From Adineta ricciae (taxonomy: Eukaryota; Rotifera; Eurotatoria; Adinetida; Adinetidae): a stretch of 64,000 nt of DNA. The stretch is taken from positions 310,001-374,000 of the forward strand of contig CAJNOJ010000035.1 in assembly GCA_905250025.1 (NCBI GenBank), written 5' to 3'. Positions 22,558-33,916 of the stretch are shown piece by piece (positions within the stretch are counted from its first letter, which is position 1; each line of letters begins with the position of its first letter). A model generated the notes under the pieces. It was not told the origin of the DNA, searched no databases, and saw only the letters and a list, made by a program, of their open reading frames with translations. Both the position numbers and the translations under genes were made by a program.

Positions 22558-25133
22558 TTATTTGACGTTGAGTATTTGCATATGATCATGAAGTTCCTCT
22601 GAAAAAGAAAAAGGAATTCTCTAGAGAATGAGTGAGAAACAAACACATACGAAGTCGTTCTACGAACGGTGCCATATTTTTCGTGTCTCGTTTCTTCTTC
22701 TTCAACCATAGAACATGCTCTTCATGCAATTTATCTGACTCATTTATCGTGCGTTTTTCATTTCGATGATTATTCGTTTCATCGTCATCGTCGTCATCAT
22801 CATCATCATCATCATCGTCAATGTTGCGGTATTGGTAATACTTATTGACTTGCTGTTGAATGAGTTCGTCAAATGATGTTGTGTTCATATTGATATCCAG
22901 TTTCGACATGTGCTCCTGCTGCATACGCTTTATTTCTTCGACATCGCGTCGATAGATTTTCGCCAATTGCGTTTGATCAGAGATAAACCAGGCTAATTGT
23001 TGTCGAAGTTCATCTTCCTTAGTGATATAATTGCTTTCCAATGTTTCGAAACGAACTAACAGTTCGACAATGCCAGATTTGATCTGTGACAAAAAGGAAA
23101 ATCCGAGTGTTGTTGATTGAAAATCGAACGATCTTACTCGATCGAATTCTTTTTTCAATTCGCCTGTGGAGTTTTTCTTTTCTTCGATACGTCGTTCGAG
23201 ATCGATATTTTTCGTTGTTAACAGTCGAATTTCTTGTTGAAAACGACTCAATTCATTCTGCTGAGCTGCTCGCCGCTGGCCTTGCTTAGCAGCTGATTTC
23301 CAATCGCGTTCAGCTGCTTGTAATTCTTCGATTTTCTAAAACAAGAAATTCCTTTTCATCCTTCCTAGTAAAACATCCTCAATACTTGTTTGGATTCTTG
23401 CTCGAGCTCACGATGACGTTGGGTGAGTAAGATTTCTTGTGCACTAATTTCTTTTGTTAAGTTTTCAATCGCTAGCTGAGCTTGTTGAACCGAATCGTTG
23501 TTTATGTTCGATGTTGTATCGCCAATAATATCGCTCAAATCGAAATCAACCGCTGTCGGAGGTGGCCGAACAGCTTTATGCTTGTATGCGCTAAGTAATA
23601 TTTGATATTTGCCAAGTAATTCTTGGAGCTGAAAGCAAAGTTTCGATACTGAACTTGTTGAGAAGCAGAACATCTCATTCCACTTACTTCTTTCACGAGC
23701 CGTTTGTGTTCATTCGATGCTGTCGTGTGCAATTGTTGTTCGAGTAGTAATGTCGAAAGAAGAACTTCGTGCTGTTGTTTGAGTTCGCTATTTGAACGAA
23801 CATGACGCTGTAATTCAACATCCGTTTGTTGAGCAAATAGTTTATCTGACAGTGTTTGATTGCGATCAGTTAAATGTTTTTTATCCATTTCTTAATGACA
23901 AATCGATCGTTCGGATGACAAGAGTCAAGTTGTCTCCTACCTTTTTGTTCGACAATTTGTGTCAATTCGATTAGTTTTGATTGCTCATCCGCTTCTTCTT
24001 CTTGTTTTCGTGTAAATTCCACCATATCATTCTCATTCGCACTTGTTAACGTTGTACATTCATTTTCTAGTTCATCGCGAGTCATCTTCAATTCATTGCA
24101 CTAAACGTTATCAAGGTGAAAGTTTTTGTCAGAAAACAGAAAAATCGTTGTTTACTTGTTCTCTCAACTGATCACGTTCTGTAGTCATTTCATTCATTTG
24201 TTTTTCATGTTGCAGCCGATCGACAACTTCCAGGTTATCTTTTGCATAGACGTGACGTCGTAATTCATACATGGATTCTTCCATGACCGATGGGTCATGT
24301 CGGCCAATCCAAAACATTTGTCGCATTAACAACTTGAATTCGCTGAGAAAATGATTTGTTGCGATGCGTTCTTGTTCCTGTTGACTTTTCGATACACATG
24401 TTGCTAATTGTATCAATAATTCCAGAATAATTATCATATGATCATGTGCCATTGTACGTTCTGGTTTGATTCGAGACAGCTGATCAACCGTCGATAGACG
24501 ATAGAGCAGAGCAACTTGTTTTAGGTATCCCCATCGATCACTAAGTGAAAGTTTTCCACCAGCCTTGGTCGGTTGTGGTAAAGGTGGAAATGGTTGAAAA
24601 CGATGAACTTCATACCGGGCTGGATTGGTCAATTGCTTAAAAATTCAGAAATGAAACGCGCAAAGGTTACAATTGATTACATACATCGAGTACAGTGAGA
24701 ATATCTTCGAAACTGTATTTCGTGTCATAACGCATTGTATGCGGAATACCAAGTTCGGCAAGTAACTGTAGAAAAACGATAGAATAACAACGATCATGAT
24801 TAGGACATGGCTTACTTCATTGAGATTCTCCACAAGCGTTTGTAATGTATGCGGTTTTGCTCGGTTGATCATACTCGAATTGGGAGTATTAACAACCATG
24901 GGATGCGATCGAATGCTAGTAGTTGAATTCGGCTGTTGAGATGGAGGAAATCGATGAGAATTCATAGGGGTGGCTTGCCAATTTCGTGAATGTCCTCCCA
25001 GTACACTGGGTGGTATCTGTTGAAGACTATTATCAAAGAACGATGTCGATGTCGATGAAATATTCCCCGGTGTTCCATATACAGTGGTTAAGGGTCCCTT
25101 TTTGCCAGCAAAAACCGAGCCCTTTTTCATCAT
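22558..25133 (-). CDS. NDC80: NDC80/HEC1 kinetochore protein
   Basis: Nine exons (24816..25133, 24685..24765, 24156..24635, 23941..24100, 23688..23890, 23386..23628, 23138..23335, 22651..23083, 22558..22598) give 718 residues, all phases matching. A basic, Ser/Thr/Pro-rich N-terminal tail of about 95 residues leads to a helical CH-like domain containing YSFEDILTVLDQL and HDHMIIILELLIQL. Then comes FLSEFKLLMRQMF followed by long coiled coils, broken by LLSAYKHKAVRPPPTAVDFDLSDI. Tail, CH domain, coiled coil and loop occur in the NDC80 order, and the segment ending FDLSDI parallels the human block before its second coiled coil. NDC80 is the microtubule-binding arm of the outer kinetochore with NUF2, SPC24 and SPC25. 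Similarity is weak, so another CH/coiled-coil spindle protein is possible. A run of about 13 Asp interrupts the last coiled coil. Confidence 0.62.
22781..22818. repeat. GAT/GAC trinucleotide run coding poly-Asp in NDC80
   Basis: On the plus strand it reads as ATC/GTC units, mostly ATC. In the NDC80 frame it gives about 13 Asp in a row, between the final coiled coil and the C-terminal segment. Confidence 0.85.
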
Positions 25134-25583
25134 TGTACTGAAACGTTGCGGATTATGATGATTGAATAAAACGATCTAATAAGCAATAGAAGACTGAATC
25201 ACGTCGAGATACATATCTTTGTCCATGTCCATTGTCGCCATAAACATTGCATAGTATACCTCACCGCGAAGATTTCCTGTGTCTAGCGACATCTACTATT
25301 TTCATATTTCGCCGTGCTCATCAGAACTAGAGTGCGAGTATGAGAAAAAAACTGAGGGAGAATGAGACGCGAAATGTTAACTTTGAATTGCTTATCATTC
25401 TTTTTACGATTATGACTGTGCTTCATCCACTTTTTCTCTTTCAATTACGCGTTTCATTTATCTACACAGGGAATGTATTTGTGAGTCTTTTGTTGAGAGA
25501 ATCAAATGTATGTACGCGTACATTGATCTGTCTACTATTGATCTACATGAAAAATGACAAACACATATATGAAAAAAAAAGTG

Positions 25584-27390
25584 TCAAGCTTTTCTTTGCA
25601 CCACGAAAAATCGATTATCCAAAGCAAGGAATTGTTTTAAAGATGAATTAATCGGTAAATTTTGTATATCACCTGGATAATTCATTAACCGTTTGAATAA
25701 TTCAATTCGACAAATTGATTTTAACAAAAGATTCTTCTCCTTAGCTTGTTTTATAAATAATTTCACTGGTTCTTTCCAATAAATCCAAACACGGCGAAAA
25801 ATATGTTCAAAATGAAAGTTCTTTACATTAACATCTGGATTATTATAAATACAATCAAACAGACGAAAAAATTTCCCGTATAACATTCGCATCGTTGATT
25901 GTAATAGTTCATGTTCTTTACTTTTCGTCTGTTGATCTTTATCCGAGCACGCATTTTCAGCTAAACGATTTTGAATTTCAACCTGAACAGTGCCTAGTGC
26001 ATAGATGAATTCCGTGAGAATCTCTCCCGCTTGAATACTCATTTTCAGCTCATCGTAATCATGCACCAGTGTTGACAAGCGATTCTTATATAAGATACAA
26101 CACAGATTAACATGGTGATCGACATAAAGCATTTTCTGTTCGAATGATAATTGTGGTAGAATTGACCGTATGTAACGTAAAGGTAGTTTTGTTAATTGTC
26201 CACCGCGATTGATCACTGTTTGTAGAAAGTAAATGTTTGAATTAAAATCTTTATCGGTTAACAAATGATCGAGACGTAACATGTCCCCATCGTGTTGTAA
26301 ATGTGTGGGTTTCAATTTCTTCAATGAATATAAACACTCCAGCCAGTAGTCGAGCGGAGTGTGAAGTTCGGAATTGTCAATTTGTAGGACATGTCGGTTT
26401 GTATATGGAAGAAGAGCTTCACATATGGGTAGATTGAAATGTCGACAAGCGTGATGTAATGAACTGTATCGATTGAAATCAAGTTTATTTGTATCTAAAC
26501 ACGACAAATGATGTGTTAGGAGATACTTTATTAAATCAGCGGGACCATTTTTGTGCGCAAGCATAAGTAGACAATGCCGACCTTGATCATTGATGGTATT
26601 AATGTCCAGTTTGCGAGATAATAATTGTTGTTCGAGTAAATGTTTCGTGCAATCGAAACGCTCTTGTTCGATTGAACGTAACAATATGGATTTATGGGAG
26701 TAAGTCTGATCGTGCTCACTCGAATGCATGTAAAATTCAATCTCTCTAAGAAACCACTGGAGAAATCCTTCATGTTCACCAGTTTGATTTAGTCGAAGTA
26801 GACGATTTAAGATATGATTTAATTCCGTATTTAAGCGTTCGCAGATCGAATCTTTCAATATTGTGATCGAACGAATTTTGTCCAGTGTGATGGGAAGATA
26901 CGATTTCCAGTCGTATTCATTAAATCTAATCGAGATAAAGAAAAGACAATATAAATATTTCTATCGAATTCTTAAACTTGCCTACTTCGTTGTCATGGGG
27001 TATTCGATTGGCTCATCAGGATCACTGCTTGTATCGTTGGATGATTCACCTAACGCGAAAGAAGGGTTTGCCGATGGTGGATTGACCTGAAAGTTAAAAT
27101 GTCTTACTTGGTCTCATTGACGACGATGAAGAAGACGAAGACGATTGATTCATATCAGTTGGAAGGGGATCAGTAGAAGTTTGTTCATTGATATCTAGTT
27201 GAATAACATTAAACACAGACATGTCTTGTTGTAAACCTTGAAATTGTTGACAATATTGATTTAGACCGGAGTTACTTCTAGGTAGTGATAGGTTGTTTGT
27301 GTGACGAGAAACGAGGTGCAATATTCTTCGAAAATTTCGTCTTCTTTTATTTTCCGTTTCATCATTTTGTTTACCGTTACTACTGCCCAT
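25584..27390 (-). CDS. Ankyrin repeat and SOCS-box protein (ASB-like)
   Basis: Three exons (27108..27390, 26986..27049, 25584..26925) encode 562 residues. After a disordered, poly-Ser N-terminus come ankyrin-like helical repeats, for example SILLRSIEQERFDCTKHLLE, DQGRHCLLMLAHKNGPADLI and YSSLHHACRHFNLPICEALL. A long helical region without clear repeats follows. The C-terminus has a SOCS box: LLLKSICRIELFKRL fits the elongin BC box with its conserved Leu and Cys, and LPINSSLKQFLAL fits the cullin-5 part. ASB proteins are substrate adaptors of elongin B/C-CUL5 ubiquitin ligases. The exon 1/2 join needs the acceptor CGCGTTAG at 27050; the stronger-looking TTTCAG upstream would shift the frame into a stop. 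Which ASB this is, and its substrate, cannot be told. The N-terminal MGSSNGK could be myristoylated. Confidence 0.62.
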
Positions 27391-28624
27391 AAGATGATAT
27401 CCGTTCCTTTCGCGCGCTCTCTCTCTTCTCTCTTTCCCTGTCCCTCTAGTTCGATCACGGCTATTAAAGCGGAGAATTGAGATTACAACTTTTGATGCTG
27501 TCGCACTCTGATTACCTTTATTACATATATAGATGAAATATATTAGATATCCTTGATAATTTGTTGTTATTCATAAGTGAAACGGAACGTTACTTGATCA
27601 GAAAAAGCATGACTATTACGTCCGTACGGCTGACTGATTCTTCTTTGTTGAACAGGTGAAAAAAGTCATTGAAAAAAACTCGCAGAGTATAGACTAAGGC
27701 AAAAATATTCCGAACCTTGAAGATGAAAAAGCGACGAACCAGAAGAACATCAGAAAATAAAAACATAAATGTGTACACATTCTCAGTTAATGAGCTTGCA
27801 TCTTGTACAGATTCGCATCATCACGGAAGGTAGAACATGACATAGGCATACGAGGCAACGCGAAAGAGAGCGTACTCGAAAATGATATGAGCTATGATCA
27901 AGGTTATCACATCTGCAGAATACTTCGATTTTGACCCTGTCTGTCTACCTTTTTAGTAATACTAAAGATGCTCAAAATATTCTATCAATGGCATATTGAC
28001 ATATACCATTGACGTTTGGCCAATGAACAGTTTATCTTTACATCGAAATTTGTGATTACCATGAAAATCATTCTTTTCCATACCTTTTGTTTTGTCATTT
28101 GACTAAGCATGCATGATAATGGGTAGAGCAGATGCAACGGAAACTCAATTACTTAGAAAAAAAAAAGATATAACATCTGTCCGATGAAAGATTTTCAAGA
28201 CTGATGATCGACATTGATGTTGACTTCTCGGTCTTTTTTTTTCTATCACTTCGGTCTTTCAATGAAGAAACCTTTGTACTCACTTAATTGAAATACCATA
28301 AATGTATGTTTACATTGAGAAAAAAATCCGTATCGCTTGTCGTGGTCTTGAAAAGACGAGCAGAGGGCATCCTTCTCTATTTGTAATCAAGGAAAAAATG
28401 CAACCAGCATCTTCAACAAAACGCATTTTTTTCCTCTCGTGTTTTTCTTTCTTTATCTTGGTTTAACTGACATATATAAATTTATTAGAAGTGTTAACAT
28501 TTACTTGCAAATGCTTTTCTTGGAAAACGAGCAAAGACAGTAACGATCAGCTCCTCTTTGTTGTGTATCGGCAGACATCACTTGAGTCATTTACCATACT
28601 GAAATCATCTGACCTTGCTCACAA
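27391..28624. other. Divergent intergenic region (ASB-like and calcium sensor promoters)
   Basis: 1.2 kb between divergent genes. It starts with a polypyrimidine run (TCTC-rich, about 27415-27445) just upstream of the ASB-like start. A 62-codon minus-strand frame at 27590..27778 has no signature. No RNA gene or repeat is recognised. Confidence 0.5.
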
Positions 28625-29256
28625 ATGGGAAACCATCAAGCACATCAATTAGAAGAAGATTTGTCGTTAAATGATTATCGATATTTAATGAAACAAACAC
28701 ATTTAACACCACACGTGATTCAAGGTTGGTATCGAGAATTTCTCAGTATATGTCCCACTGGTCAGTTGAATAAACAGCAATTTATCAAGTTCTACAATCA
28801 ATTAGAGAATTCGTCGACGAAAAATGTCGAGAAAATCGCGGAAGATGTTTTCCAAGCTTTCGATCGAAATGGTTCGTTGATTGATTCTCATTTGTTTCGT
28901 GCGAAGATCATATCTCTTTTCTAGGAAACAATCGAATCGATTTCAACGAATTCCTCATTGCCTATGCATTGACATCAATCGGTGATCCAGTAGAGAAACT
29001 AAGCTATGCTTTTTCACTATTTGACAAAGATCATTCGGAAACCATTGAGCCCAACGAAATGATCGATTCACTCGACAAACTCTGCTCGTTAACCGGTCGA
29101 AGGACGAGCAATCAATCCACAGCAACTCTTGCTTGTGATATCTTTCACACATTGGATATCGATCACAATCAAAAACTTACAAGAGATGAATTTATAAATG
29201 GTTGTCTTAAAAATGATTTTATTCGTTGTATGCTTTCACCATTTGAGAGAATTTAG
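28625..29256 (+). CDS. Neuronal calcium sensor family EF-hand protein
   Basis: Two exons (28625..28871, 28925..29256) encode 192 residues, the usual NCS length. The N-terminus MGNHQAHQ is a candidate N-myristoylation site, as in frequenin, hippocalcin and recoverin. EF1 is degenerate (CPTGQLNKQQF), as in the whole family. EF2 is DRNGNNRIDFNEF, split by the intron. EF3 is DKDHSETIEPNEM and EF4 is DIDHNQKLTRDEF; loops 2 to 4 keep the calcium ligands. Such proteins are calcium-myristoyl switches at membranes that regulate channels, receptors and PI4-kinase. The NCS-1, neurocalcin, KChIP or GCAP subtype cannot be settled. The donor is GTTCGT, a weak site, but the join rebuilds the second EF-hand loop exactly. 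Confidence 0.85.
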
Positions 29257-29751
29257 AACGTTGTGTGGTGGTGGTTGTTCTGTAGTTAGTTTGCTTTGTA
29301 TTCCATAGTGCTTTTAATGTAAAAATTTACTTGAAAGTAAAAAGGAATAATTGATCCAGAAGAGCATTTCCACGAAATGGAATGATATTGTTTGCTCTCT
29401 TTTACCAGACAATTAGTCCTAGTAGACAGGGAGTGAATGAGAAAAGTTATTGGGAAGCTTTTACTCGTAAGGATGCGCTCAACATACACCTACACGTGCA
29501 CTATGTTTCGAAGACTTTTTCTAAATTGTACTTTACAAAGATGTCGTACAGAATCATTATGACAGTCGTGCACGTTTCTCAAATAACCAATGGAAGGAAT
29601 ACACTATGACACATTCTTTCGAATCGAGTGTGTAAAGAGAAAGGAAATGATACATGCTTGCGCAAGTTTTTATGATCGTTGTATAGTTTTTGAAGAGAAG
29701 ACTCATTTCATCACAATTCTCAAATATTCTACCTTTTACTCGAATTTACTA

Positions 29752-29765
29752 GAAGATTCTCGATT
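29752..29765. promoter_or_regulatory. Candidate heat-shock element
   Basis: GAAGATTCTCGAT contains GAAnnTTC followed by a third partial unit (nGAT). This is two and a half inverted 5-bp units of the HSF-binding nGAAn pattern. It lies about 100 bp upstream of the HSP70 start codon and 30 bp upstream of the TATA-like box, where such elements usually sit. Confidence 0.5.
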
Positions 29766-29788
29766 ATATTCCAAGAATCTCATCATTT

Positions 29789-29798
29789 GTATATATAG
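29789..29798 (+). promoter_or_regulatory. TATA-like box of HSP70
   Basis: GTATATATAG about 65 bp before the HSP70 start codon. The spacing would allow a 5' UTR of roughly 35 bp. The call rests on sequence and position only. Confidence 0.45.
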
Positions 29799-29861
29799 GA
29801 TGCATTTTCAAATGATTTTTCATCAACAAGTTTTCATACAACATCTTCAGAATATACCCAA

Positions 29862-31976
29862 ATGGCTCGCGCAATTGGTATTGACTTAGGAACTACATAC
29901 TCAGTAAGTATTATAAGTAGGCTATCTGATTGATTCTAATTAAACTTTTCATTGTAGTGTGTTGGTATTTTCGAAAATGGTAAAGTTGAAATTATCGCCA
30001 ATGATCAAGGTAATCGAACAACGCCATCGTACGTAGGATTCACCGATAGTGAACGTTTAATCGGTGATGCAGCTAAGAATCAAGTAGCAATGAACCCGAC
30101 CAATACAGTTTTCGATGCAAAACGATTGATTGGACGTAAATACGATGATCCAACTGTACAGTCAGATATGAAACACTGGCCATTCACAGTTGTCAACGAT
30201 GGCGGTAAACCAAAAATTCAGGTCGAATATCGTAGTGAAACAAAATCCTTTACGCCAGAAGAAATCTCTTCGATGGTTTTGACAAAAATGAAAGAAACAG
30301 CTGAAGCTTATCTTGGCAGACCAGTTTCCGAAGCTGTTATCACCGTACCAGCGTACTTCAACGACGCACAACGACAAGCAACTCGAGATGCAGGTATCAT
30401 TGCTGGTCTTAACGTCCTTCGGATTATTAACGAACCAACTGCAGCCGCCATTGCTTATGGCTTAGATAAACAAGTCACCGGTGAAAAAAATGTTCTTATT
30501 TTCGATTTGGGTGGTGGCACATTCGATGTATCAGTACTAATCATGGACAATGGTGTATTCGAAGTGAAATCGACCGCTGGTGATACTCATTTAGGTGGTG
30601 AAGATTTTGACAGTCGTATGGTGGCACACTTTGTTGAAGAATTCAAACGAAAAAACCATAAGGATATTTCACAAAATAAGCGAGCACTACGACGATTACG
30701 AACCGCGTGCGAACGAGCAAAAGTAAGTTGAATTTCTTTTCGAAAGATAGAGAATTTTAATGAATTTGATTTTCTTTCCTTCTAGCGAACGTTATCAGCA
30801 AGCGCCCAAACGACAATCGAAATCGATTCTCTCCATGAAGGTATCGATTTTAATGCAACTATTACACGTGCTCGATTCGAAGAACTATGTGCTGATCTTT
30901 TCCGTTCAACATTGGATCCAGTAGGAAAAGCTCTACGCGATGCAAAGCTCGACAAATCACAAATTCACGAAATCGTTCTTGTCGGAGGCTCAACACGTAT
31001 TCCTCGAGTCCAAAAACTACTTCAGGACTTCTTCAATGGCAAAACTCTAAACAGATCGATCAATCCCGATGAAGCTGTTGCTTACGGTGCAGCAGTTCAA
31101 GCCGCTGTTCTCACCGGTGATCAATCCGAAGCAGTCAAATCTGTTCTTCTCATCGATATCACGCCATTATCGATGGTAAGCAATCGCTATGAACGTTTTT
31201 TTTTTCGCTTACCCATACATCTCTTCTATTGTAGGGCATTGAAACAGCTGGTGGTGTCATGACCGCGTTAATTGCACGAAATTCCAGCATTCCAACAAGG
31301 CAAACGCAGACATTTACCACGTATGCAGACAATCAGCCTGGTGTTGATATAAAAGTCTTCGAAGGCGAACGTACCATGACAAAAGACAATCATTTACTGG
31401 GCAGTTTTACACTCACTGGAATTCCTCCGGCACCACGTGGTGTACCGAAGATTGAAGTTTGCTTTGATATCGATGCCAATGGTATATTGAACGTATCAGC
31501 GACAGAGAAATCGGGTGGTCAAGAAAAGAATATCACCATTCGAAATGATGGTAGTCGACTATCCAAAGATGAAATCGACCGCATGGTTTCCGATGCCGAA
31601 ACATACAAGGAACAAGATAGAATTCAGCGTGAACGAATTACTGCTAAAGGTGCATTGGACGATTACTGTTTCCGAATGAAATCATCTATTGAAGATGAAC
31701 AGATTTCGTCGAGACTTTCATCCGATGACAAGAAGAAAATTAGTGAAATTGTGAAATCAACATTAGCATGGGCTGAATCAAATCAACTCGCTGACAAAGA
31801 CGAGTTCGAGCATAAACGACAAGAAGTCGAACGTATTTGCTCACCCATTATGACTAAACTTCATGGTAAGTAGTCGAATTCAACAAAACGACATTCTCTA
31901 ACCGTATGATTGTTCTTTAGGCGGTGATGGAAATGGAAGTGCTAGCCGTGGTCCGACGATCGAAGAAATGGATTAA
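29862..31976 (+). CDS. HSP70: Cytosolic HSP70 chaperone
   Basis: Five exons (29862..29903, 29958..30722, 30786..31175, 31235..31865, 31921..31976) encode 627 residues. All three family signatures are present: [10 protein letters not shown] at the N-terminus, [14 protein letters not shown], and [14 protein letters not shown]. The interdomain linker and [10 protein letters not shown] mark the move to the substrate-binding domain, followed by the helical lid. There is no signal or transit peptide and no KDEL, so the protein is cytosolic or nuclear. The C-terminus is EEMD rather than the usual EEVD that docks TPR co-chaperones such as HOP and CHIP, and the Gly-rich tail is short. Four introns, one right after codon 14, suggest a constitutive (HSC70-like) gene, though a heat-shock-type element lies upstream. 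AATAAA at 32025 is the likely poly(A) signal. Confidence 0.96.
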
Positions 31977-32024
31977 ATCCTTAAACACCTAATTTTATAC
32001 TTTTATTTTTTTACTTCTGTGACC

Positions 32025-32030
32025 AATAAA
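32025..32030 (+). terminator. Poly(A) signal AATAAA of HSP70
   Basis: AATAAA 48 bp after the HSP70 stop and 75 bp before the XPNPEP3 start codon. Confidence 0.6.
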
Positions 32031-32104
32031 TCTTCGACGAATATTTTTTAATATTCACAAGCTTCATACCAATCTAAACTGTTCATTCACTGTAGACAAA
32101 ACAA

Positions 32105-33710
32105 ATGTTTACCATTCGCTCTAAATCTCTCATAAGATCTTTCCTTCGCCATTCTCACACTTACATCGATCATTATGATCTATCAACGACTGGAATATCA
32201 TTGAACGAATTTCAGCAACGACGTCAAGCACTTGTAAATCTTATCCGTAATTATATCAAAACACAGAAGGAACATAAAACTTCAACGAATTTCACGATTT
32301 GTCTACCGGCGTCGTCGAGATTATTCATGGGTCCTGATGTTGCTTATTTTCCGTTCAAACAACAATCCGACTTTTACTATCTTACTGGCTGTATGCAACC
32401 TGATGCGTTACTTTTGCTCGGTGGTAACGATCAAACGTATTCGACTAGTCTATTCCTATCACCTTGCCCAATGACATTGATTGACGAATACGAGCGATGG
32501 TTTGGACCAACGATCAAGAATAAGGAAAAAATTTGTGAAATATTCGGTATTGACCATGTTTATCCAATGAATCAATTAACAACATGGAAAATTCCTTCGT
32601 CATCAGTTCTGTTTCATAATTCACAATTGATTGACGATGCGAGTATTAATAAAAAGAATTTAGTGCCGTTCTTCAAACGATTCTCGTCATCAACTGTTTG
32701 CAGTCAATTAAACCATTTCTTGCATTCACTACGATCTATAAAATCATCAGCAGAGCAGGATCTTCTTCGTCAGGCGTGTCAATTAACTTCGACCGCTTTC
32801 ATTCAAACAATCAAAAACTGCAAGAAAAGGATTGATAATGAACATTTAATTCAAGCCAGATTTCAATACGAATGTGCGAGATTAGGGAGTACTTCTATGG
32901 CATTCTACCCAGTCGTAGCTGCTAAGGGAAGGTATATCTGCCAAATCCATTCGTTTCTTTAACTATCAGAAGTAACTTATTTAGATCCAATGTTCTTCAC
33001 TATCAAAAGAATGATCAGCCGATTACTAAGGATGATTTAATCATGTTAGACGGTGGTTGTTTGTATAAACAATATGCAGGTGATATAACTCGTTTATGGC
33101 CCATGAACGGTCGATTTAACTCTGCACAACAGCAACTCTATGAAATTTTACTAACTGTTCAAAAAGACCTAATTGAATATTTCAGCTCAGGAGATAAATC
33201 CGTATCCAGAAGTAAATTGAATGCTCTCGCTGATCAGTATATGATCAAATACCTACGCGAAGAATTCATTCTCTCACGATCTATTGATGAGCGAGATGCA
33301 AAACGAATTGTCAATGATCTGTGTCCAACAAGTGTTAGTCATCATCTTGGTAAATCATGAATTTTATCTGGACTAATGGACAATTCTTCACTTTTATATA
33401 GGCTTAGATGTTCATGATTGTGAAGCAATATCATTCTCTGAACCATTACAATCAGGAAATGTGATTACCATCGAGCCAGGTAAAAAGCGAATCATCAAAT
33501 TTCGTCATTAACGATTATCTCTACTTAGGTCTCTATATTCCGTGGGACTACCAAGACGTTCCATCCATCTACCGTGGTTTTGCCACTCGAATCGAAGACG
33601 ATGTATTAATAACTGATCAAGGTTACGAGGTATTAACAAAGTTGTGTCCGAAGGAAGTCAATGATTTATATAAACTACTGGATGAAAGAGATCGAACTCC
33701 TATCGAATGA
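32105..33710 (+). CDS. XPNPEP3: Xaa-Pro aminopeptidase 3 (mitochondrial aminopeptidase P)
   Basis: Four exons (32105..32931, 32985..33349, 33402..33479, 33529..33710) encode 483 residues against 507 in human XPNPEP3. The N-terminus (MFTIRSKSLIRSFLRHSH) is a basic, acid-free mitochondrial presequence. The amino-terminal domain holds FKQQSDFYYLTGCMQPDA, a conserved aminopeptidase P block. The catalytic pita-bread domain shows the five metal ligands in order: D in MLDGG, D in AGDITR, H in VSHHLGLDVHD, E in TIEPG and E in TRIEDDVLIT. The enzyme removes an N-terminal residue before proline and trims mitochondrial precursor proteins. The start codon is only 128 bp downstream of HSP70, and the 3' end faces MCTP at 206 bp. 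Confidence 0.93.
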
Positions 33711-33916
33711 TTTGGTGCTCAAACGATATAGTTTACTGATCATATGGAAGAAAAACGTTTGTTTCTACTGTAAAAGAATTCATCATATACAGTCGATGAG
33801 AATATTTTTGAAAAAAAAACCAAAAAAGAATCCGAATAGAAAGTGTAAGCAAACAGACTTCTTTATCACAAGTGACGTTTTACAAGAAATGTGGAATGAG
33901 AACTGTCTGTGTACGT

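Larger units (their letters stand above)
29257..29861. other. Spacer with the HSP70 promoter
   Basis: 605 bp. The first half is the calcium sensor 3' UTR, the second half the HSP70 upstream region. Frames of 67 to 99 codons on both strands carry no signature. Confidence 0.5.

Noticed and set aside
25340-25651. 103-codon plus-strand frame between NDC80 and the ASB-like gene
   Set aside because: It overlaps the ASB-like 3' exon antisense, its residue mix is skewed to Leu, Phe and Ile, and it shows no signature.
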